From Ga0077555 sp963741565 (GTDB taxonomy: Bacteria > Pseudomonadota > Alphaproteobacteria > Rhizobiales > Hyphomicrobiaceae), in NCBI GenBank assembly GCA_963741565.1, contig CAVUIK010000002.1, positions 1-64,000 on the forward strand: DNA of 64,000 bases, in the 5' to 3' direction. Shown one piece after another: positions 1 to 8,970 of the stretch. A program made the position numbers and the translations under genes. Under the pieces are notes generated by a model, which worked only from the letters and a program-made list of their open reading frames with translations, made no database searches and was not told the DNA's origin. Numbering within the stretch: position 1 is the stretch's first letter; each line of letters starts with the position of its first letter.

Positions 1-40
1 AACCGGCGCAGGGTAGAGGCTCAGACTGCCGCCAGCAAGG

Positions 41-76
41 TGACTTTCCAGCTGACTTTCCAGCTGACTTTTCAGC
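41..76. repeat. 12-bp tandem repeat, three copies
   Basis: Three head-to-tail copies of TGACTTTCCAGC; the third copy has one change (TGACTTTTCAGC). The unit is a multiple of three, so an open frame runs through it, but that frame shows no protein-like character afterwards. I treat it as a short non-coding tandem repeat beside the terminator and repeat element that follow. Confidence 0.75.
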
Positions 77-90
77 TGCGCGCAGCCACG

Positions 91-161
91 CGCCGGATGC
101 GCGTGTTTGGTTGGCCTTTCAGCTTCCCACTGGTGCAGCCGTCCGGAGCATCCGAAGGCGC
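91..161. repeat. Dispersed hairpin-type repeat element, copy A
   Basis: The left arm CGCCGGATGC pairs, with a two-base bulge, with the right arm GCATCCGAAGGCG across about 47 bases. The right arm and the A-rich bases after it recur almost exactly at 44820-44843 (GCATCCGAAGGCGCAA, then a C/A-rich tract). In both places the element directly abuts a minus-strand terminator hairpin. Confidence 0.55.
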
Positions 162-205
162 AAACAAAAAAGACGCCACCCCCTGGGAGGCATGGGGGTG
201 GCGTC
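162..205 (-). terminator. Rho-independent terminator, minus strand
   Basis: A perfect 12-bp stem (172-183 with 194-205, GACGCCACCCCC arm) closes a 10-base loop. On the minus strand it is followed by a run of six T residues (166-171). No credible protein gene ends just before it on that strand, so it probably ends an RNA transcribed leftwards from about 700. Confidence 0.75.
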
Positions 206-680
206 AAGCTGGCGGCTGCTTAGGAAACGGAGTCGAAAGGGCGGGAGGAGCAGGCACTCTCGAAGGCCGAATACGGTCAGCACGGGTGCAGGGCGGACCG
301 GCAGCGTCGACCAGCGGCTTAACCGATCGTTCGAACCTCCTTTCCGAGATCGACACGCGAGCAAAGGTCGGGCGGGGTGGGCGCCCGATAGCCGTCGCGT
401 GTCGGTTGCAGGCTCGAAGAGACTTGGCGCCAGGGGAGGACTGGCGGAACACACCCTCGTTCGATCGACGGTCTTCCGATGACCAAGAAGGGGGCCGCCA
501 GACAGGTATTCGAGCATGGCCCGCGGTGCCAAATCGAGGCGGGGGAAAAGCGAGTTGTGCGGAGGGGGGGAAGCACGTCTCGCTGCATCGATACGGCGGC
601 TCGCATGGTCATAACTCCTGTCTGGCGGCCCGAGGTGGTCGGTCAGTCCGACACGCAGGAGTATGTCTGCAAACGTTGAA
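206..680 (-). ncRNA. Candidate structured non-coding RNA
   Basis: No convincing protein frame fits, but several long stems nest upstream of a minus-strand terminator. A perfect 15-bp inverted repeat (492-506 with 617-631) closes a 140-base domain. Inside it a hairpin (550-560 with 573-583) presents a loop that on the minus strand is C-rich and contains CCCUCC, able to pair with a Shine-Dalgarno sequence. A second module has a perfect 10-bp stem (351-360 with 395-404) enclosing a 7-bp stem (368-374 with 382-388). CCUCCUCC-type loops are known in alphaproteobacterial sRNAs (cuckoo RNAs, the alpha-r14 family). Exact ends, promoter and identity are unknown; a leader or attenuator is also possible. 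Confidence 0.35.
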
Positions 681-827
681 TACACGGTAAACGTGCAATA
701 ATCGAAAAATAACCCTGAAGTAGCAAGGCTGCTCATGCAACATGATGTCGAAGGGCATCCAGATGGCGACTTTGGCCGCCAAATGTGGCCGTGGATACCA
801 TGCGCACAGATCTCGGCGGGGTTTCTC

Positions 828-855
828 TTGACTTGGAAAAACAGAGACTTAAATA
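828..855 (+). promoter_or_regulatory. Putative sigma70-type promoter of dksA
   Basis: TTGACT at 828-833 matches the -35 consensus, and TAAATA at 850-855 is a fair -10 element with 16-bp spacing. It lies about 70 bp before the DksA start and points towards it. Confidence 0.45.
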
Positions 856-925
856 CCTTGCCCCTGGGGTCCCTTAGACTCTCGTCGTAGGGGCCCGGAA
901 CCGCTGTCCAGGGAATGCAAGGCTC

Positions 926-1951
926 ATGTCTTCGCGGAAGGACCCCAAGACCAAATCCAGCCCCAAGATGGGCCGTCCGGCACGTACGGCAAAATCCCAG
1001 CCACCAAAGGCGCCAGCCAAGGCGGCGAAATCTGACAAGGCGCCGGTCGTGATTGCAAAGCAGGCAAAAGCGCCGCGAGCGGCGGCCAAAGCGGCACCTA
1101 ACGCGAGGTCTAACGGCCGTCCCAAGGGTAACGGGCAAGTCAAACCCGCCAGTGGGATCCGGGCCAGAGCCAAGGCGAATGGGGTGCATGCTCAAGCCAA
1201 AGGCAGGGGGGGGGTGAACGGGGCTAAATCCGGTGGTGCCAAGGCCAGCCTCTCAAAGACCGGTGCGAGGGCCGGCTCGAACGGATCCAAGGCGCCCAAA
1301 GGGGCGGGCGGCAAACCTGCATCCGGCAAGTCGGCAGCAGCCATTTCTGCACCCATCAAACTCGAGCCGGTCAGATCCCGCATCGAAAAAATGCGCGCCG
1401 CTGCCGCAGAGCAGTCAAAAGCATCTGCCATGAGTGTCCTGCCAAAAGAGGCGGCAGGCGCAAAGCTCGCTGCCCAGCGTGGAGGGAAGTCCATGGGCGC
1501 GGCGACCAAGATGCGTGGCAAGGATGCCAAGCACAGCGAGATCGTATTGCCGAGCGACTATCGTCCGTCGGACGAGGAGCCGTTCATGAATGAGCGCCAG
1601 CGGCTCTATTTCCGCAATAAGCTGGTGGCGTGGAAAGAGGACATCGTCCGCCAGAACCGCGAGACGCTGGTCGGGCTGCACGAGGACTCCTCGCAGCACG
1701 CCGATTTAGCCGACCGCGCAACTTCTGAAACCGATCGGGCACTGGAGCTCAGGGCGCGCGACCGGCAGCGTAAGCTGGTCGCCAAGATCGAGTCGGCCCT
1801 CGCCCGGATCGAGGAAGGCACCTACGGCTTTTGCGAGGAGACCGGCGAGCCCATCAGTCTGAAGCGGCTCGATGCGCGCCCTATTGCGACGCTGTCGATC
1901 GAAGCGCAGGAGCGCCATGAGCGCCGCGAGCGGGTGTTCCGCGACGACTGA
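926..1951 (+). CDS. dksA: RNA polymerase-binding protein DksA with long basic N-terminal tail
   Basis: The last ~140 residues are a DksA/TraR domain: a coiled-coil with the tip motif DLADRA, then a zinc-finger-like region with CEETGEPI and the alphaproteobacterial ending ERHERRERVFRDD. DksA binds the RNA polymerase secondary channel and tunes stringent-response promoters, with or without ppGpp. Only one of the four classical zinc cysteines is present, as is common in Rhizobiales. The first ~195 residues are a low-complexity Lys/Ala/Gly/Pro/Asn tail like histone H1; related proteins have shorter tails. An internal ATG near 1492 would give the compact form, so the tail length is uncertain. A promoter sits just upstream. 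Confidence 0.88.
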   Translation: MSSRKDPKTKSSPKMGRPARTAKSQPPKAPAKAAKSDKAPVVIAKQAKAPRAAAKAAPNARSNGRPKGNGQVKPASGIRARAKANGVHAQAKGRGGVNGAKSGGAKASLSKTGARAGSNGSKAPKGAGGKPASGKSAAAISAPIKLEPVRSRIEKMRAAAAEQSKASAMSVLPKEAAGAKLAAQRGGKSMGAATKMRGKDAKHSEIVLPSDYRPSDEEPFMNERQRLYFRNKLVAWKEDIVRQNRETLVGLHEDSSQHADLADRATSETDRALELRARDRQRKLVAKIESALARIEEGTYGFCEETGEPISLKRLDARPIATLSIEAQERHERRERVFRDD

Positions 1952-2068
1952 TCTGCACGGCAATTGCCTGGCCGGATGGTCGCCGACGCCGCTGCGTTTC
2001 GAAACGAGACGCGGGTTAACCCGCCAGCAACACATTCTCCCATAAACTGATCCGATGTCGGTTCAAGT

Positions 2069-2082
2069 GCTGCAATTGCAGC
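2069..2082. promoter_or_regulatory. 14-bp perfect palindrome before a small secreted-protein gene
   Basis: GCTGCAATTGCAGC is an exact dyad ending 14 bp before the GTG start of the next gene. It could be an operator or a small hairpin in the leader. Function is inferred from position only. Confidence 0.3.
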
Positions 2083-2095
2083 CCGGGAGTATGTT

Positions 2096-2383
2096 GTGGC
2101 CGTATTGTATTCGAATGGTCGCGGAGCCTCGATCGAGGTGATGCAACTCATGGCAGCTGGTTGCCTTGCGGGCATGCTGGTGCTGTTCGCGACGCCGGCA
2201 GCCCATGCCAGTGAGCGCAACGCCGGCGATCGCACTTCATTGGCGCCGGTCGTTCAGACGCCGCGCTCCGGTGTCCCAGCGAGCCTCCTCGACGTGCCGC
2301 CGGTGACGACGGCGACGCAGCGGCTCGATCTCGCGAGCCTGGCCCCCGATGCCTTCGCCGATTGGGACGACGCACAGCGCTGA
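2096..2383 (+). CDS. Hypothetical small exported protein
   Basis: A 95-residue protein (GTG start; an ATG at 2141 is an alternative) with a hydrophobic segment and AHA-type cleavage site near residues 18-38, so probably exported. The mature part is short, Pro/Asp-rich and contains no recognised domain. It ends directly against the stop of the converging MscS gene. I do not recognise a family. Confidence 0.5.
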   Translation: MAVLYSNGRGASIEVMQLMAAGCLAGMLVLFATPAAHASERNAGDRTSLAPVVQTPRSGVPASLLDVPPVTTATQRLDLASLAPDAFADWDDAQR

Positions 2384-4996
2384 TCAACTCTCCGGTTTTT
2401 GTGGCGCAACAGGTGATGGCCCTGTTGGCGCGCCCATGGTGTTGCCGCCGTGCGGCGCGGGCGCCGTTGATGCAGCCGCGGTCTCGGCCATTTTCTGCTC
2501 CGCGATGCGCTGGGCTGCGACTTTCAACCAATCCAGATCGCGCAGATGCACGTCGTACTGCGGGTTCGGGAAGATAGTGCCGTCGTCGCGCAACGCCTTC
2601 AATACCAGCGTGCGCAGCTCCGTACCAACTGCGCCGCTGCGGGTGACATCGCCGACGGTTGCTCGGATGGTGAAATCGAGCCCGCTGGCGCTGAAGTTGT
2701 CGAACGAGATGGCGGGTGCTGGCGTTTTCAGAACCTCTGGATGCGCGTCGGCGCAGATCCTGAGGATCTTGAGGATGCGGTCCGGGTCGGCGTTGGCATC
2801 GACGGTGATCTTGACATGGGAGCGACCAAGGACATTGCGGTGGGTCAGGTTGAGCACCCGGCCCATCACCAGTTCGGAGTTCGGGATGATCAGGCTCGCC
2901 CGGTCGAACGTCTCGATCTCGGTCGAGCGCACGCTGATACGGCGCACGTTCCCCTGCTCGGTCCCGACGACGATCCAGTCGCCGACTTTGATCGGCCGCT
3001 CGACCAGCAGAATGAGGCCTGAGACGAAATTATTGACGATCGACTGCAGGCCGAAACCGATGCCGACCGAGAGCGCACCGGCGACGATCGCGAGGCTGGT
3101 GACGTCGAAGCCCGCGTAGGAGACGGCGAGCAGCAGGGCCAGCGCCGTGCCGGCATAGCCGACCGCGGTTTCGATCGAGTTTGCGATGCCGGCGTCGACG
3201 CGCTGTTGCGCCAGGACGCGGTCTCGCAGCCAGCGCTGGATCAGGCGCGTGGCGAACAGCAAGGCAGTGAACAGGCCGATGCCGATCAGGATGCGCACCA
3301 GCGAGATCCGGAATTGTCCGATCTCGAAACCGAACAGCAGGGCCTTCAGCCAGTCGCGAATATCGGCGCCTGAAAACCCCCATTGAACCAGCAGGATAGG
3401 AAGCGCGAGCAGGCCGACCGCAAATGTGCCGATGAACTCAGTCAGCCGCGAAATCTGCCGGCCGCGCGGAGCGTCGAAGCCGAAACGGCTTTCGAGCACG
3501 GCGCCGAGGATGCTCGATCCCTCATCGCGACCGCGTGTGGCCGCGCGGATGGCCAGGTAAGCCAGCCCGGCCGCGCCAACGACGATACCGCTCAGCACCA
3601 GTTGATGGGCGACAAAGCGGCCGAGTGCGATGTAGCCGAGTACCGAAGCCAGCAAGATCACCAGCGCCGCCAGCCAGAGCGGCAGCTTGATCCAGAGCGG
3701 CTCAAGACGCGTGACGGCGCGCGCGACGTGCTGATGTCCGTTGACCGGCCGGTCCGGTCCGAATTGGGGCTCGAACGGGGTCAACAGCAGTGCGGCGAGC
3801 AGGCCAACGAACAGCAAGCTGATGAGAAACGCCTGCGCGATGGTGACAGAGAGCGGTACATAGATGATGCGACCGAAATCGACCAGGACGGTATCCAGAA
3901 CATAAGCGCCGACGAACAGTTTCAGATAGCAAACCAGACGCCGGGCAGTCGCGTCGCTGACGGGGATCAACCGCCAGGCCGGCAGCGATGGCGCGAACGC
4001 GACAGCGAGCAGCGCGGACGCCGCCGCATAGACCAGCGCGCCCTTCAGCAATGTGGATGCGGGACCATCCCAGGGCGCGAACAGCAGATCGAGCCCGTCG
4101 AGCCCGAAGTAGAGCAGCAAAGCCGCCAACACCGGTGCCAGCATGCGCAGCGGCGCAGTCCATGCCGCTTTGGCGGTGCGTGCGAAAAATGTCGGCGAGG
4201 TTTCGGGACGAGCCAGATGCGCGCCGAGGTAGATGCGGGCAAGGCCTTGGCCGATCGCGTAGACCGCCAGCACGGCGGCAAGCAATGCCATCAGCGATGT
4301 CGACTTGCGGCTGGCCCAACTCATCCAGTCGTTGCCATAATACCGCACGCGACCGGCCACCAACTCCATGCGCGAGGCGACATCCCGCCAGACGCCCGGC
4401 AGCACTGGGCTGTCGCGCCGCTCGAGCAGGTTGCGGGTGAAGAGCTGATAGCGCATCACGGTAATGCGATCGATGAGCTGCTTGGCGCGGACCCAAGCCA
4501 GCTCCGTCGTTTTGACCGCTCCGTCTAGTGCACCGGCCAGCGCATTGAGGCGCGCGCGCTCGGCGGCAACGGTCGCAGACTCGGGCGGCTGGTCCTTGGC
4601 TGGCGGCGGGCCGAGCTTTTCGATCTGGCTCCTAACCTCGGCTAGCTGTGGCCGAAGGCCCTCGGCCGTCGCCGTTGACTCGTAAATGATGTGCTCGACG
4701 TCGGTTCGAAGGCGCTGCAGCTCGCTCTCGAGCTCTTTGAGCTGCTGGATCGATTTTTCGGCCGTTTCGATGCTCGACGAGAGGCGCTTGATCGGCTCGA
4801 CGAGTTCCGGCGGCAAGGTCGGCAGCTGCGCCGGCGCTGGCACAACAGGGGGGCTAGGCGCTGTGGCGGGCACCCCGGCTGGCGCGGGGGGGCTTGGCTC
4901 CGCCGTTGTCGGCGGCTGTTGCGCACCGAGCGGGCCAGGCAGGGCGCCCAGTGCCAGCCATGCGATGGCCAGGACCTTCACGAGAGTGCGACGCAT
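2384..4996 (-). CDS. MscS-family mechanosensitive channel with DUF3772-type periplasmic domain
   Basis: An 870-residue inner-membrane protein. It starts with a signal peptide ending LGAQQ, followed by a Pro-rich linker, an alpha-helical periplasmic domain (about residues 65-240, DUF3772-like), roughly ten membrane helices, and a C-terminal MscS domain from about residue 600. The pore-lining helix and beta-domain start are visible in GFGLQSIVNNFVSGLILLVE and the following RPIKVGDWI. Such long MscS paralogues (MscK/YbdG class) open on membrane tension and release solutes during osmotic downshock. It converges on the small gene at 2096 and lies upstream of the FliO-like gene in the opposite reading order. 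Confidence 0.9.
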   Translation of the reverse strand: MRRTLVKVLAIAWLALGALPGPLGAQQPPTTAEPSPPAPAGVPATAPSPPVVPAPAQLPTLPPELVEPIKRLSSSIETAEKSIQQLKELESELQRLRTDVEHIIYESTATAEGLRPQLAEVRSQIEKLGPPPAKDQPPESATVAAERARLNALAGALDGAVKTTELAWVRAKQLIDRITVMRYQLFTRNLLERRDSPVLPGVWRDVASRMELVAGRVRYYGNDWMSWASRKSTSLMALLAAVLAVYAIGQGLARIYLGAHLARPETSPTFFARTAKAAWTAPLRMLAPVLAALLLYFGLDGLDLLFAPWDGPASTLLKGALVYAAASALLAVAFAPSLPAWRLIPVSDATARRLVCYLKLFVGAYVLDTVLVDFGRIIYVPLSVTIAQAFLISLLFVGLLAALLLTPFEPQFGPDRPVNGHQHVARAVTRLEPLWIKLPLWLAALVILLASVLGYIALGRFVAHQLVLSGIVVGAAGLAYLAIRAATRGRDEGSSILGAVLESRFGFDAPRGRQISRLTEFIGTFAVGLLALPILLVQWGFSGADIRDWLKALLFGFEIGQFRISLVRILIGIGLFTALLFATRLIQRWLRDRVLAQQRVDAGIANSIETAVGYAGTALALLLAVSYAGFDVTSLAIVAGALSVGIGFGLQSIVNNFVSGLILLVERPIKVGDWIVVGTEQGNVRRISVRSTEIETFDRASLIIPNSELVMGRVLNLTHRNVLGRSHVKITVDANADPDRILKILRICADAHPEVLKTPAPAISFDNFSASGLDFTIRATVGDVTRSGAVGTELRTLVLKALRDDGTIFPNPQYDVHLRDLDWLKVAAQRIAEQKMAETAAASTAPAPHGGNTMGAPTGPSPVAPQKPES

Positions 4997-5087
4997 GGAG
5001 ACCTCGTAGTATCATCCAAAAGCTGCGCCGGCGCCGCAGGTGCGCCGGTCGCTTGCAGCCGGTGCTTCAAATTGGCTGCCGGGGCGG

Positions 5088-5474
5088 TTACTCGGCGGCC
5101 CGGTCGGGCACCGTGCGCTCGCTGGTCTGCTGGCCAAACGGGCGGGCCTGTCGCGAGAACACTGGCGGGGAGACTGTATTGTCGGCCACATTGATCCGCG
5201 ATTTGGTCTCGCCAATACCCGTCTCGATGACCACATCCACGGGACCGCCCGTCATGATCAGGTGCTCGACACCGTCGCGCCGAATGAGAATCAGCCGGCG
5301 CCGGCCATCAACGGTGGCATGCTCGACGACGGACAGGCGGCGTTCCGGCCGTGCTCCAAAGATGGCCGACGTCGGGGATTGGCCGTTCATGTAGCTCTTC
5401 AGGACCCAGACGACGGCCACGACCGCAAGCGCCATCAGGCCCAGCAGAAACACATAGAGGAGGATGTCGCCCAT
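5088..5474 (-). CDS. FliO-like membrane protein
   Basis: A 128-residue protein with one N-terminal membrane helix (about residues 5-25) and a short cytoplasmic beta-rich domain with RRDGVEHLIMTGGPVDVVIE, the hallmark of FliO/FliZ-type proteins. FliO assists assembly of the FliP core of the flagellar export gate. The ATG at 5474 is chosen because AAAGG lies just before it and the membrane helix follows at once; a longer frame reaches 5609. No other flagellar genes are nearby, so a flagellar role is inferred from the domain only. Confidence 0.65.
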   Translation of the reverse strand: MGDILLYVFLLGLMALAVVAVVWVLKSYMNGQSPTSAIFGARPERRLSVVEHATVDGRRRLILIRRDGVEHLIMTGGPVDVVIETGIGETKSRINVADNTVSPPVFSRQARPFGQQTSERTVPDRAAE

Positions 5475-5715
5475 AGTCTGCCTTTCAATCGTCGCGGCGG
5501 GTGTGGCCCCGATCTCGGCCCCTGCGTAGCAGATGTTTAACCCTATTTCATCCGTTGCTGAAATTGCGGTGGGGATATGGCGTTCACGGGGTTGATCAAC
5601 CCGCGACACAAGCGGCCGGTGAAGCCCGGGTTTAGGGCGATCTTAACCTTAATAATCCACTTCTTGGCTTATCGAATGAGCACGTCCTGGCCTGTTTGGC
5701 TGGGAAGGGGAGTGA

Positions 5716-8331
5716 GTGGTGTACGGTCGCGTGTTTTTCACCTACGTCGAAGCGTTCCTCGCGCAGAATCAGCTAGTGTCCCGCCTTATGAACGGGATCG
5801 AGGCACGCGCACCCCGTCCGCCGGTCAACGTGGCGGCACTGCCGGGTACAGGCGTCCTATTCGCAATGCTAGCCTTGATGATGGCCGTCGGCTTTGCCGT
5901 TCTGGCCTTTATGTCGGCGCGTGCCGCCGAGCCGCTGGTGGTCGTGGCGCTGGCGACGTTGGCCTTCATCGGCAGCTTCTTTCTGTTCGGGCTGGCGGCC
6001 GGGCACATCCGGTTCGCGGGCTCGGCCGATGCGACGGCAGGTATTTCGGCATTGGTCGATCAGCTCGATCAGGGCTTGATGGTCAAGGCGCAGGACGGCA
6101 CGATCGTACTCGCCAATCAGCATTTCCGGGACATGGTCGGCGCTGACGACAACGGCGAATTGCGCGCCCTCGAAACCGCCTTCGCAGGCGAACCGCAGGC
6201 GGCCGAGTGCCTGTTCCGGCTGACGCGCGCCGTCGAGCGCGGCGAACCCCGGGTCGAGGAGTTCCGCGTCCGCGATCATGACAACCGCGCCCGTGCCGCC
6301 CGTTGGCTGCGTCTGGCTGTCCGTCCGATGGCAGGCGAGATCGGGCACCTCGATGGTACCGATGGGGATGGCGCCAGCCTCTGGCAGCTCACCGATATTA
6401 CCGAGCAGCGCGCCCGCGAAGCCGAGGTCGTGCGCGGTCTCGAGACGGCACTCGCGACTTACGATGCCATGCCGATCGGCCAGTTGTCGGCAGCCCCCGA
6501 TGGGCGCATCACGCACTTCAACGGGCGGATTGCCCAGTGGCTCGCCATCGACACGGCCCAGTCCGCGACGCGGACGCTGACGCTCAACGATGTGATCGCC
6601 GGTGACGGCGAGGCACTGCTCAAGTCGTCGATGGCGCGGGCCCGCGGGCAAACGGTGCGCCTGAAGCTCGACCTCGTGCGCGAGGATGGCGTCGGGCTCC
6701 CGGTCGAGATCATCGGCGAGATGGCCGATAGCGGCCCACATGCCGGAGAGATCACGGCCTTCGTGCTGGCGCAGCCGACGACGACGGTTGGGGATGCCGC
6801 GGGTGCCGAGGCGCGCTATGCCCGGCTCTTCCATTCGGCGCCCTTCGGCATTGCCACGCTTGGCGACGCTGGCCGTATTCTCAGCTCCAATGCCTCTTTT
6901 GCGCGCATGTTCTTCGAGGCAGGCCTCGCGGAGGCGGGCAGCATCGGCGCGCTGATTGCGAGCGCTGGTGACGAGGAGGCGGTGAAGGCCATCGAGACCG
7001 CGCTCGTCGACGCCCGAGCGGGCCGCGCCACGCTTGCGCCGATTGAGATCTCGTTTGGTACCGATCGCCAGCATACCCGCCGCCTCTATATGAGTCCGAT
7101 TGCGCAATCGGGGCGCCAAGGCGAGACGGCCATGCTCTACGTCATCGATGCGACGGAGCAGAAGGCGCTCGAACTGAAGTACGCGCAGAGCACCAAGATG
7201 GAAGCGGTCGGCAAACTCGCCGGTGGCATCGCGCACGATTTCAACAACGTGCTGACGGCGATCATCGGCTTCTCGGACCTGCTACTGCAGACGCACCGCC
7301 CGACGGACGCCGCGCACAAGGACATCATGAACATCAAGCGGAACGCGAACCGCGCTGCCGGCCTCGTGCGCCAGCTGCTTGCGTTCTCGCGCCGCCAGAC
7401 CCTGCAGCCCGAAACTCTCGAACTCGGCGAAGTGCTGACCGATCTGTCCGTGCTGCTGAAACGCCTGATCGGCGAGAAGGTCGATCTCAAGATCACCTCG
7501 GGCCGCGACCTCTGGTTCGTCAAAGCCGACCGGACGCAGTTCGATCAGGTCATCATCAACCTCGCGGTCAATGCGAAGGACGCGATGCTCGACGGCGGGC
7601 GCCTCAACATCCGCACGCGCAACGTCAGCGAACGCGACGCGGCCAAGTTGCGCCATCAGTCGGTGACGCCGGGCGAATACGTCTGCGTCGAGGTCGAGGA
7701 CGGTGGCCATGGCATGACGCCGGAGATCATGGCGAAAATCTTCGAGCCCTTCTTCTCGACGAAGGAGGTCGGCAAAGGCACCGGGCTCGGCCTCGCGACG
7801 GTCTACGGCATCGTCAAGCAGACGGGCGGCTACATTTTCCCGGAAAGCGCGCCGGGCAAAGGCACCACGTTCCGGGTTTATCTGCCGCGCCATATTCCCG
7901 AGCCTGCCACCGAGGCCGCTCCCGCCCCTGCGCCGAAGAAGGAGGGCAAACGCGATCTGACGGGAACGGGGCGCGTGCTGCTCGTCGAGGACGAGGATGC
8001 CGTGCGAAGTTTCGCGGTGCGCGCGCTCAAGCGGCAAGGTTATGAGGTGCTCGAAGCCTCAACCGGCGTGGAAGCGCTTGAACTCGTGGCGAAGGATACC
8101 GGGACGATCGATATCGTTGTGTCAGACGTCGTCATGCCGGAGATGGACGGCCCGACGATGCTGATCGAGCTGCGCAAGACCAAGGCGGATCTCAAAGTGA
8201 TCTTCGTGTCGGGCTATCCGGATGATCGCTTCAAGACCGTGCTGGATCCAAATGCGCAATTCGCGTTTTTGCAGAAGCCGTTCACGCTGGCGCAACTTGC
8301 GTCCAAAGTGAAGGACGAACTCGCGAAGTAA
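5716..8331 (+). CDS. cckA: Hybrid histidine kinase CckA
   Basis: An 871-residue protein: two membrane helices (about 46-66 and 73-95), tandem PAS-like domains, a HisKA domain with phospho-acceptor His507 in GGIAHDFNNVL, an HATPase domain (NLAVNAKDAM, GTGLGLATVYG), and a receiver domain with Asp804 in VVSDVVMPEMDG. This order matches CckA, which phosphorylates ChpT and through it CtrA and CpdR to control the alphaproteobacterial cell cycle, and acts as phosphatase in the reverse state. Starts with GTG (5716 or 5719) after AAGGGGAG. TTAACC half-sites upstream (near 5530 and 5645) may allow CtrA feedback. Its likely regulon sites are also in this window (12670, 20529). Confidence 0.92.
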   Translation: MVYGRVFFTYVEAFLAQNQLVSRLMNGIEARAPRPPVNVAALPGTGVLFAMLALMMAVGFAVLAFMSARAAEPLVVVALATLAFIGSFFLFGLAAGHIRFAGSADATAGISALVDQLDQGLMVKAQDGTIVLANQHFRDMVGADDNGELRALETAFAGEPQAAECLFRLTRAVERGEPRVEEFRVRDHDNRARAARWLRLAVRPMAGEIGHLDGTDGDGASLWQLTDITEQRAREAEVVRGLETALATYDAMPIGQLSAAPDGRITHFNGRIAQWLAIDTAQSATRTLTLNDVIAGDGEALLKSSMARARGQTVRLKLDLVREDGVGLPVEIIGEMADSGPHAGEITAFVLAQPTTTVGDAAGAEARYARLFHSAPFGIATLGDAGRILSSNASFARMFFEAGLAEAGSIGALIASAGDEEAVKAIETALVDARAGRATLAPIEISFGTDRQHTRRLYMSPIAQSGRQGETAMLYVIDATEQKALELKYAQSTKMEAVGKLAGGIAHDFNNVLTAIIGFSDLLLQTHRPTDAAHKDIMNIKRNANRAAGLVRQLLAFSRRQTLQPETLELGEVLTDLSVLLKRLIGEKVDLKITSGRDLWFVKADRTQFDQVIINLAVNAKDAMLDGGRLNIRTRNVSERDAAKLRHQSVTPGEYVCVEVEDGGHGMTPEIMAKIFEPFFSTKEVGKGTGLGLATVYGIVKQTGGYIFPESAPGKGTTFRVYLPRHIPEPATEAAPAPAPKKEGKRDLTGTGRVLLVEDEDAVRSFAVRALKRQGYEVLEASTGVEALELVAKDTGTIDIVVSDVVMPEMDGPTMLIELRKTKADLKVIFVSGYPDDRFKTVLDPNAQFAFLQKPFTLAQLASKVKDELAK

Positions 8332-8363
8332 TGGGACGCACGGCAACGTCCGCGCGTCGCATG

Positions 8364-8837
8364 TCAGGCGCCGATGCCTAGCGGCAGTGCGCTCGCGTGC
8401 TTGACCTGGCCGAGCGCGAAACTGGACTCGATGTTGGCGATCCCTGAGATCCGCGTCAGCGTTTCCTTGACGAAGCGCTCGTAGTCGTCGAGATCGCGCG
8501 CGACGACGCGGAGCAGGTAGTCGCGCGGCCCCGTCATCAAATAGCACTCGAGGACTTCGGGGCAGTGCCGGACCGCGTCCTCGAACGACTTCATGGCATC
8601 CTCGCTCTGGCGGTCGAGCTTGATCGAGACGAAGACGCTGACGGGCAGCCCGACCTTCTTCTGGTCGACCAGCGCCGTATAGCCGCGAATGACGCCAGCC
8701 TCCTCGAGCCGCCGCAGGCGTCGCAGGCATGGGCTGGTTGTGAGGCCGCAGCGCTCGGCGAGTTCCGTGGCCGTCAGTCGCCCGTTCTCCTGCAAGGCCG
8801 CCAGCAAGCGGCGGTCAATCGCGTCAAGCGATGGCAT
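8364..8837 (-). CDS. Lrp/AsnC-family transcriptional regulator
   Basis: A 157-residue protein with an N-terminal winged helix-turn-helix (LDAIDRRLLAALQENGR through TTSPCLRRLRRLEEAGVI) and a C-terminal RAM/ACT-like ligand domain (YLMTGPRDYLLRVV). Lrp-family proteins sense amino acids and usually regulate the adjacent divergent gene. Here that gene encodes threonine ammonia-lyase, so threonine or a related amino acid is a plausible effector. Start ATG 8837 fits the family length; a longer frame to 8951 would run through the shared promoter region. It converges on cckA. Confidence 0.9.
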   Translation of the reverse strand: MPSLDAIDRRLLAALQENGRLTATELAERCGLTTSPCLRRLRRLEEAGVIRGYTALVDQKKVGLPVSVFVSIKLDRQSEDAMKSFEDAVRHCPEVLECYLMTGPRDYLLRVVARDLDDYERFVKETLTRISGIANIESSFALGQVKHASALPLGIGA

Positions 8838-8970
8838 TGGCGAAAGGAACCTATATTTGAGGGATTGTTGGCATAAATAGCCGATATCCTGCTCTATGAT
8901 AGCAAGAATTGATAGGTACGGCCAGGATTCCTGCGGTATTCTCGCGCGCATTCAGGGAGACGTTGGGGAC

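Noticed and set aside
683..695. CACGGTAAACGTG here and again at 23657-23669, a possible shared operator
   Set aside because: Two exact 13-base matches are expected by chance many times in 64 kb; flanks differ and no shared gene function is seen.
119..1195. A 358-codon minus-strand frame
   Set aside because: It runs antisense through the DksA start and has arginine/cysteine-rich shadow composition; no domain.
5769..8037. Long minus-strand frames antisense to cckA
   Set aside because: CckA on the plus strand is unambiguous; the antisense frames show only codon-bias shadows.
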